NCBI GenBank assembly: GCA_946886375.1
Contig: CAMPIL010000144.1
Location: 1 to 8,743, forward strand
Direction of reading: 5' to 3'
Length of the DNA: 8,743 nucleotides
DNA from: an uncultured Phycisphaerales bacterium
Lineage (GTDB): Bacteria; Planctomycetota; Phycisphaerae; Phycisphaerales; SM1A02
Positions 5,559-8,743 of the stretch are shown one piece after another (within the stretch, counting starts at the first letter, position 1; each line of letters starts with the position of its first letter). The notes beneath the pieces were generated by a model, which had not been told where the DNA came from, did not search any database, and worked only from the letters and a program-made list of their open reading frames with translations. A program made the position numbers and the translations under genes.

Positions 5559-6221
5559 TCAGGCGGTTTGTTCTTCCTCCAGCGAGCCGGTCAATCCGAG
5601 CGAAACCTGAAACGCCAGTTGCTCCAGCGACAGCAGAAAGTCCACGCTCGCCACGCTGACCTGGTCGTTAAGTTCCAATCGCACCGGCGCGAAGTTGAGA
5701 ATGCCTTTGACCCCAGCGGCGATCAACGCGTTGGCGACTTCCTGGGCGGCTTCGGCGGGCACCGCGACAATGCCGATCAAGATGTTCCGCTCGCGCACCA
5801 GCGCGGGCAGGTCGCTCATCGGCCGGACCTTGTGACCGGAAATCTCCTTGCCGATGACTGATGAATCGCGGTCGAACACCGCGACGATGTCGAAGCCCTT
5901 GCGCCGAAATCGCGTGTAAGGCATGAGGGCGCGGCCGATGTTGCCCGCGCCGACGATCGCGGCGTTCCAATGGCGGTCGGTGCCCAGAATCTTGCGAAGT
6001 TGTCCGATGAGTTCCGCAATGCGGTAGCCGATGCCGGGGTGGCCGAACTGGCCGAAGAACGCCAGGTCCTTGCGGACCTGGGCATCAGTCAGACCCAGCG
6101 CCGCCCCCAACTGTTTGGAACTGATCGTCTGCTGGCCTCGTTCGTCCTGCGCTTCCAGTTCGCGCAGATAAAGGCTCAGTCGCTTGACAGTGGGCCGGGG
6201 AATGCGGGACTTGTTGACCAT
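5559..6221 (-). CDS. rex: Redox-sensing transcriptional repressor Rex
   Basis: A 220-residue NADH/NAD+-responsive DNA-binding repressor. The N-terminal winged helix (about 8-80) carries QVRKDLAFFGQFGHPGIGY (48-66), the hallmark of Rex. The Rossmann domain has VGAGNIGRAL (90-99), the ribose-binding Asp117 in VAVFDRD, and PAEAAQEVANALIAAGVKGILNFAP (155-179). The C-terminal swapped helix is the DFLLSLEQLAFQV region (194-206). Rex normally represses respiratory and fermentative genes when NADH is low and releases DNA when NADH rises. The ATG at 6221 is chosen because the domain begins there and the length fits the family (about 205-220). The frame to 6329 would add a non-conserved 36 residues. 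It is divergent from metF across 100 nt. I see no consensus Rex operator in that gap, so autoregulation is not supported here. Confidence 0.96.
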   Translation of the reverse strand: MVNKSRIPRPTVKRLSLYLRELEAQDERGQQTISSKQLGAALGLTDAQVRKDLAFFGQFGHPGIGYRIAELIGQLRKILGTDRHWNAAIVGAGNIGRALMPYTRFRRKGFDIVAVFDRDSSVIGKEISGHKVRPMSDLPALVRERNILIGIVAVPAEAAQEVANALIAAGVKGILNFAPVRLELNDQVSVASVDFLLSLEQLAFQVSLGLTGSLEEEQTA

Positions 6222-6321
6222 GTGGAAAGCCGACGCCGCTTGGGAAAAAGCGGGGAAAGTGTAGCAGTTTCCCGCAGCCGGGCTTAATGCCCGCTCCCGG
6301 CTGACGTACCATAGATCGCGT
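6222..6321. promoter_or_regulatory. Divergent rex-metF promoter region
   Basis: There are 100 nt between divergent starts. For rex, the minus strand shows TTAAGC, 18 nt, TACACT about 36 nt before the ATG, a plausible promoter with a weak -35. For metF, TACCAT (6307-6312) ends 9 nt before its ATG. CGGGC-TTAAT-GCCCG (6279-6293) is a short inverted repeat between them. No Shine-Dalgarno is visible for either gene. Confidence 0.35.
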
Positions 6322-7221
6322 ATGCACATTTGCGATATTTTCCAGCGGGACTCGACAACCTTCAGTTTCGAGTTCTATCCGCCCAAGACGCACGAGGCGT
6401 GGGAGGACCTGTTCCAGCGCGTCAGCGAGTTTCAGTCGCTTTCGCCTTCGTTCGTCTCCGTCACGTACGGGGCCGGCGGGTCCACGCGCGAACGCACCCA
6501 TGAACTGGTCGTGCGGCTCAAGGGCGTCGGCCGGCTGGACCCCGTGCCGCATCTGACCACCGTCGGCCACACGCGCGATGAGGTGCGGGACATTCTGGAG
6601 CGGTACGCCGAGGCAGGGGTCTCCAACATCATGGCGTTGCGTGGCGACCCGCCGCGCGATGTGCAGGTGGACCGCACGCGCGATGAGTTCAAATTCGCCG
6701 CCGATCTTGTTTCCTTTATCCGCCAGTTCAACGGCCGTGCTGGTCATCCCGAGGCGCGCGGCTTCGGCATCGGCGTGGCGGGTTTTCCCGAAGGCCATCC
6801 CGATACCGCCAACACGCTGAAACTGATGGATCATCTCAAGGCGAAAGTGGATGCCGGGGCCGATTACGTCTGCACGCAGATGTTCTTCGACAATCACGCG
6901 TTCTACGACTGGCGCGAGCGGTGCGAACTCGCCGGCATCGGCGTGCCGCTGGTCGCGGGCATCATGCCCATCACCACCATCGCAGGTATGAAGCGCATGG
7001 CGGAACTTTCGGGATGCACCAACTTTCCAGCCCGCCTGCAGAAACACATTTACCGCTGCCAGGACGATCCGGAATCGGTCAAGCGCGTGGGCGTGCACTG
7101 GGCCACCGAGCAATGCCGGGACCTCATGGACAACGGCGTGCGCGGCATCCACTTCTACACGCTAAACCGATCCGATTCGACGCGGCAGATCTACGAAACC
7201 CTCGCGCTGAACCGGGCCTGA
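6322..7221 (+). CDS. metF: 5,10-methylenetetrahydrofolate reductase
   Basis: A 299-residue FAD-dependent TIM-barrel enzyme that reduces 5,10-methylene-THF to 5-methyl-THF, the methyl donor for methionine synthesis. Motifs are FSFEFYPPK (14-22; Glu17 corresponds to catalytic Glu28 of E. coli MetF), SVTYGAGGSTRERT (46-59), NIMALRGDPP (102-111; Asp109 is the flavin-contacting Asp), GVAGFPEGHP (151-160), YVCTQMFFD (182-190), VAGIMPI (211-217) and GIHFYTLNRS near the C terminus. The length matches the bacterial one-domain enzyme, which uses NADH. The protein is complete, starting directly with the conserved N terminus. No Shine-Dalgarno precedes the ATG. It is divergent from rex, and NADH use offers a possible but unproven link to redox control. 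Confidence 0.97.
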   Translation: MHICDIFQRDSTTFSFEFYPPKTHEAWEDLFQRVSEFQSLSPSFVSVTYGAGGSTRERTHELVVRLKGVGRLDPVPHLTTVGHTRDEVRDILERYAEAGVSNIMALRGDPPRDVQVDRTRDEFKFAADLVSFIRQFNGRAGHPEARGFGIGVAGFPEGHPDTANTLKLMDHLKAKVDAGADYVCTQMFFDNHAFYDWRERCELAGIGVPLVAGIMPITTIAGMKRMAELSGCTNFPARLQKHIYRCQDDPESVKRVGVHWATEQCRDLMDNGVRGIHFYTLNRSDSTRQIYETLALNRA

Positions 7222-7397
7222 GGGAACCCGGGAAATTCAAACGGCCAAAAAGCCGCGAAAAATCGGGCATGATTGCGGTGGAAGCCAATGGACATTGAGC
7301 AAGTACAATGAACCCGATGCAGCGAAACTGCCGCGGACGAGCCCGGGCTTTCTTCGTTTTGGCTGTTTGGTTTTCTGGCTTTTCTACTTTTCTTGTC
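7222..7397. other. metF downstream region with T-rich tract before the next gene
   Basis: A 176-nt gap. Its first part has no clear terminator. A self-complementary AGCCCGGGCT (7340-7349) leads into about 48 nt of T-rich, almost A-free DNA (7350-7397) that runs up to the ATG at 7398. TACTTT (7385-7390) lies 7 nt before that ATG. The tract could serve as an upstream promoter element or an unstructured leader. Confidence 0.4.
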
Positions 7398-8009
7398 ATG
7401 GCTCAACGTCGCTTTCATTACGAGCAGGCTTTCGAGCATTTTCTTCGCGCCAACTGCATTCCCTACGTCGCGGTGGATGAAGCCAAGAAGGCGCTGATGC
7501 CCGCCAAGAGCAACACGTGCGGCAACGCAAGCGGCGATGCTCACAAAGACTCCGCAGCGCTCAAGTCGTTTGACTTTGTCGTGTACACGCCGCAGCGGAA
7601 CCTGTTGATCGATGTCAAAGGCCGCATGTTTGGCTCGGCCAAATCCATCAATCCGCATTCCAGCAGCCGCTATGAAAGTTGGGTCACGCAGGACGATGTG
7701 GACAGCCTCACGCATTGGCAGAAGTTGTTCGGCAGCGATTTTCAGGCTGTCTTCGTCTTCGCCTACTGCCTGCGCCAGCAGCCGCCGGACGCGTTGTTTG
7801 AGGAACTGTTTTCCTTTGGCGACCGCTGGTACGCCATGCGCGAGGTTTCGCTGGAGGATTACGCCCGCGAGATGGTCAAGCGATCAGACAAGTGGCAGAC
7901 GGTTCATGTGCCGGCGGAGCGGTTCGCACGCATCAGCCGGCCGTTTTCGATCAAGTCCGCAGCCGCAGGCAAGCCGGCTTGCGACCCCCCAAAGGCGGGC
8001 ATATGCTGA
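7398..8009 (+). CDS. PD-(D/E)XK nuclease-like protein of unknown function
   Basis: A 203-residue soluble protein. It begins MAQRRFHYEQAFEHFLR and contains IPYVAVDEAKKAL (21-33), KSFDFVVY (56-63) and LLIDVKGR (69-76). Glu9, Asp59 and Asp72-x-Lys74 are arranged like the acidic residue, PD and (D/E)xK of PD-(D/E)XK nucleases, so a nuclease fold is inferred from motif order only. I recall HYExAFE...DVKGR proteins from planctomycetes, none with a known role that I can name. The ATG at 7398 is preferred to the in-frame ATG at 7308 because the recognisable part starts there; the upstream 30 residues come from the T-rich tract. No Shine-Dalgarno is present. Its stop overlaps the next start by 7 nt (ATGCTGA), indicating an operon. 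The C-terminal 20 residues look non-conserved. Confidence 0.72.
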   Translation: MAQRRFHYEQAFEHFLRANCIPYVAVDEAKKALMPAKSNTCGNASGDAHKDSAALKSFDFVVYTPQRNLLIDVKGRMFGSAKSINPHSSSRYESWVTQDDVDSLTHWQKLFGSDFQAVFVFAYCLRQQPPDALFEELFSFGDRWYAMREVSLEDYAREMVKRSDKWQTVHVPAERFARISRPFSIKSAAAGKPACDPPKAGIC

Positions 8010-8236
8010 ATTCCATGCGCAGGACACTCACGCGGCTGACAAGCGGCTTCTGGATGGTTTATCTGGCGGGATTGGCGGCGCTGACCCCGGCGATCGCCTG
8101 GGCGCAAACCGCGGCGCCCGCCCCCGCGCTCAAGCGCGCCCCGCCGGTGTGGGTGGGTTACCTGTTGATGGCGGTTCTACTGGGCATCGTGCTGGCCATC
8201 AGCCTGTTGCCTTCCAAGCGCTCACACCAGGATTGA
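8003..8236 (+). CDS. Small membrane protein ending in SKRSHQD
   Basis: A 77-residue protein with a basic N terminus (MRRTLTRLT at 5-13), a hydrophobic segment at 15-35 ending AIAWAQ that resembles a cleavable signal peptide, a Pro/Ala linker (36-48), and a second helix VWVGYLLMAVLLGIVLAISL (49-68). It ends with LPSKRSHQD. I recall short planctomycete membrane proteins with a closely similar PVW...SLMPSKRxHQD ending, so the tail is probably a conserved functional epitope facing the cytoplasm. The ATG at 8003 overlaps the preceding gene's stop; Met5 (8015) is an alternative start. The overlap suggests translational coupling to the nuclease-like gene. Function unknown. Confidence 0.78.
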   Translation: MLNSMRRTLTRLTSGFWMVYLAGLAALTPAIAWAQTAAPAPALKRAPPVWVGYLLMAVLLGIVLAISLLPSKRSHQD

Positions 8237-8309
8237 TTTCAAAGAGGTTCAGGCGATCGTGGCTGACGCAGGCAACCCGTGCCGGTCGCGCCGCGAATGA
8301 GATGAATGC

Positions 8310-8315
8310 AGGAGA
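8310..8315 (+). promoter_or_regulatory. Shine-Dalgarno site of the 114-aa membrane protein gene
   Basis: AGGAGA 6 nt before ATG 8322. It is the only strong Shine-Dalgarno among the plus-strand genes and sets that start. Confidence 0.8.
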
Positions 8316-8321
8316 ATTGAT

Positions 8322-8666
8322 ATGACGCACACCACTGTTCAGAACACCGATGCAACCGGCCCACGCGGCAGCCGCCCAATTCGCGGATTGCTTGTCCTCA
8401 ACGTCGCGCTGCTGATCGTGCTGGGGGCTGTGACCTTCGGCGCGAGCGTGCAGGGGCAGGCACGCGGGCGCGGCGAGTACACGATGGTCGCCGCCGACGT
8501 GCAGGGGGTGGACGCCTCGGTCGTTTTCATCGCTGATGTCGCGAACCAGGAAATGCTCGCGTTGGCGTACGACCCCAATACCAAGACGCTGGACGGGGTG
8601 GGCTACCGCAACCTGGCCGCCGACGCCGCCGCCGTGCAGCGCGGCCGCAACGCCACCCGCAACTGA
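8322..8666 (+). CDS. Membrane-anchored protein of 114 residues, function unknown
   Basis: Has a polar N terminus (1-19), one hydrophobic segment (20-41, GLLVLNVALLIVLGAVTFGA core) acting as signal-anchor or signal peptide, and then a 70-residue extracytoplasmic domain. Within that domain, GEYTMVAADVQGVDASVVFIADV and NQEMLALAYDPNTKTLDGVGYR suggest two or three beta-hairpins of a small beta domain, ending in an Ala/Arg-rich tail. The start is set by AGGAGA 6 nt upstream. The gap from the SKRSHQD gene is 85 nt in the same direction, so they may be co-transcribed. I recall comparable single-TM proteins with an NQELxA...GYRDLAAD pattern in planctomycetes but know no function. Confidence 0.78.
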   Translation: MTHTTVQNTDATGPRGSRPIRGLLVLNVALLIVLGAVTFGASVQGQARGRGEYTMVAADVQGVDASVVFIADVANQEMLALAYDPNTKTLDGVGYRNLAADAAAVQRGRNATRN

Positions 8667-8695
8667 CATCGCATTTGAACTTGGAAACCCTTCCG

Positions 8696-8743
8696 ATGAA
8701 CCGCACACCAATTTCATCAACATCGTCAAGCGTCCGCCAGTTC
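8696..8743 (+). CDS. Possible start of a further gene, cut by the window end
   Basis: ATG at 8696 opens a frame to the window edge (MNRTPISSTSSSVRQF, 16 codons), 29 nt after the stop of the 114-aa protein gene and on the same strand. GGAAA lies about 10 nt upstream, a weak ribosome site. The Ser-rich, basic start would suit the cytoplasmic N terminus of another single-TM protein, like its neighbour. Too little is present to be sure it is coding. Confidence 0.4.
   Translation, partial: MNRTPISSTSSSVRQF

Noticed and set aside
6222..6329. 36-residue N-terminal extension of Rex
   Set aside because: It exceeds family length and would overlap the metF start. The Rex winged-helix domain begins just after Met at 6221.
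6085..7152. 355-codon open frame on the minus strand opposite metF and part of rex
   Set aside because: It overlaps two confidently identified genes and has no motif; it is a GC-driven shadow frame.
7340..7349. AGCCCGGGCT followed by T-rich DNA as a metF terminator
   Set aside because: With no spacer only a 3-bp stem could fold, so it is not a credible intrinsic terminator.
7308..7397. In-frame 30-residue extension of the nuclease-like protein resembling a signal peptide
   Set aside because: The hydrophobic stretch results from T-rich DNA. The recognisable protein begins MAQRRFHYE at 7398, and a secreted DVKGR protein seems unlikely. Not fully excluded.

Overview
The window is GC-rich chromosomal DNA. 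It most resembles a member of the Planctomycetota, probably class Phycisphaerae. That placement is an inference from four things: a membrane protein ending in a CPWCG...CTECG zinc ribbon, a small membrane protein ending in SKRSHQD, a long phosphoglycerate mutase with an NDYREQPFPGE segment, and several genes with no Shine-Dalgarno sequence. I recognise the first two from memory as common in planctomycete genomes but could not search for them.

Layout. Positions 1-378 hold no convincing gene, only short inverted and tandem repeats. A minus-strand toxin-antitoxin operon follows: an AbrB/MazE-like antitoxin (789-1016) whose stop overlaps the GTG start of a Doc toxin (379-792). It has a well-formed promoter (1062-1090) and an inverted-repeat operator (1031-1050). 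Next on the minus strand is a rhodanese fused to a DUF2892-type membrane tail (1112-1648). Upstream of it lies a 300-base region with a hexanucleotide repeat and a perfect 34-bp AT-rich palindrome. Then comes gpmI (1947-3677, minus), divergent from a two-TM zinc-ribbon protein (3727-4530, plus).

The second half carries housekeeping genes: yggS (4681-5514, plus), the redox repressor gene rex (5559-6221, minus) and metF (6322-7221, plus, divergent from rex). The end of the window holds a plus-strand cluster. It contains a PD-(D/E)XK-like protein (7398-8009), a 77-aa membrane protein overlapping it by 7 nt (8003-8236), a 114-aa membrane-anchored protein (8322-8666) and probably the start of another gene at 8696.

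Functionally, gpmI (glycolysis), rex (NADH/NAD+ sensing), metF (one-carbon reduction) and yggS (PLP homeostasis) are core metabolism, and the Doc module is an accessory insertion at the left. The most novel material is the uncharacterised cluster at 7398-8743 and the repeat/palindrome region at 1743-1870. A third point is that five SD-less genes all have a Pribnow-like hexamer 6-9 nt before their ATG, which suggests leaderless transcripts.
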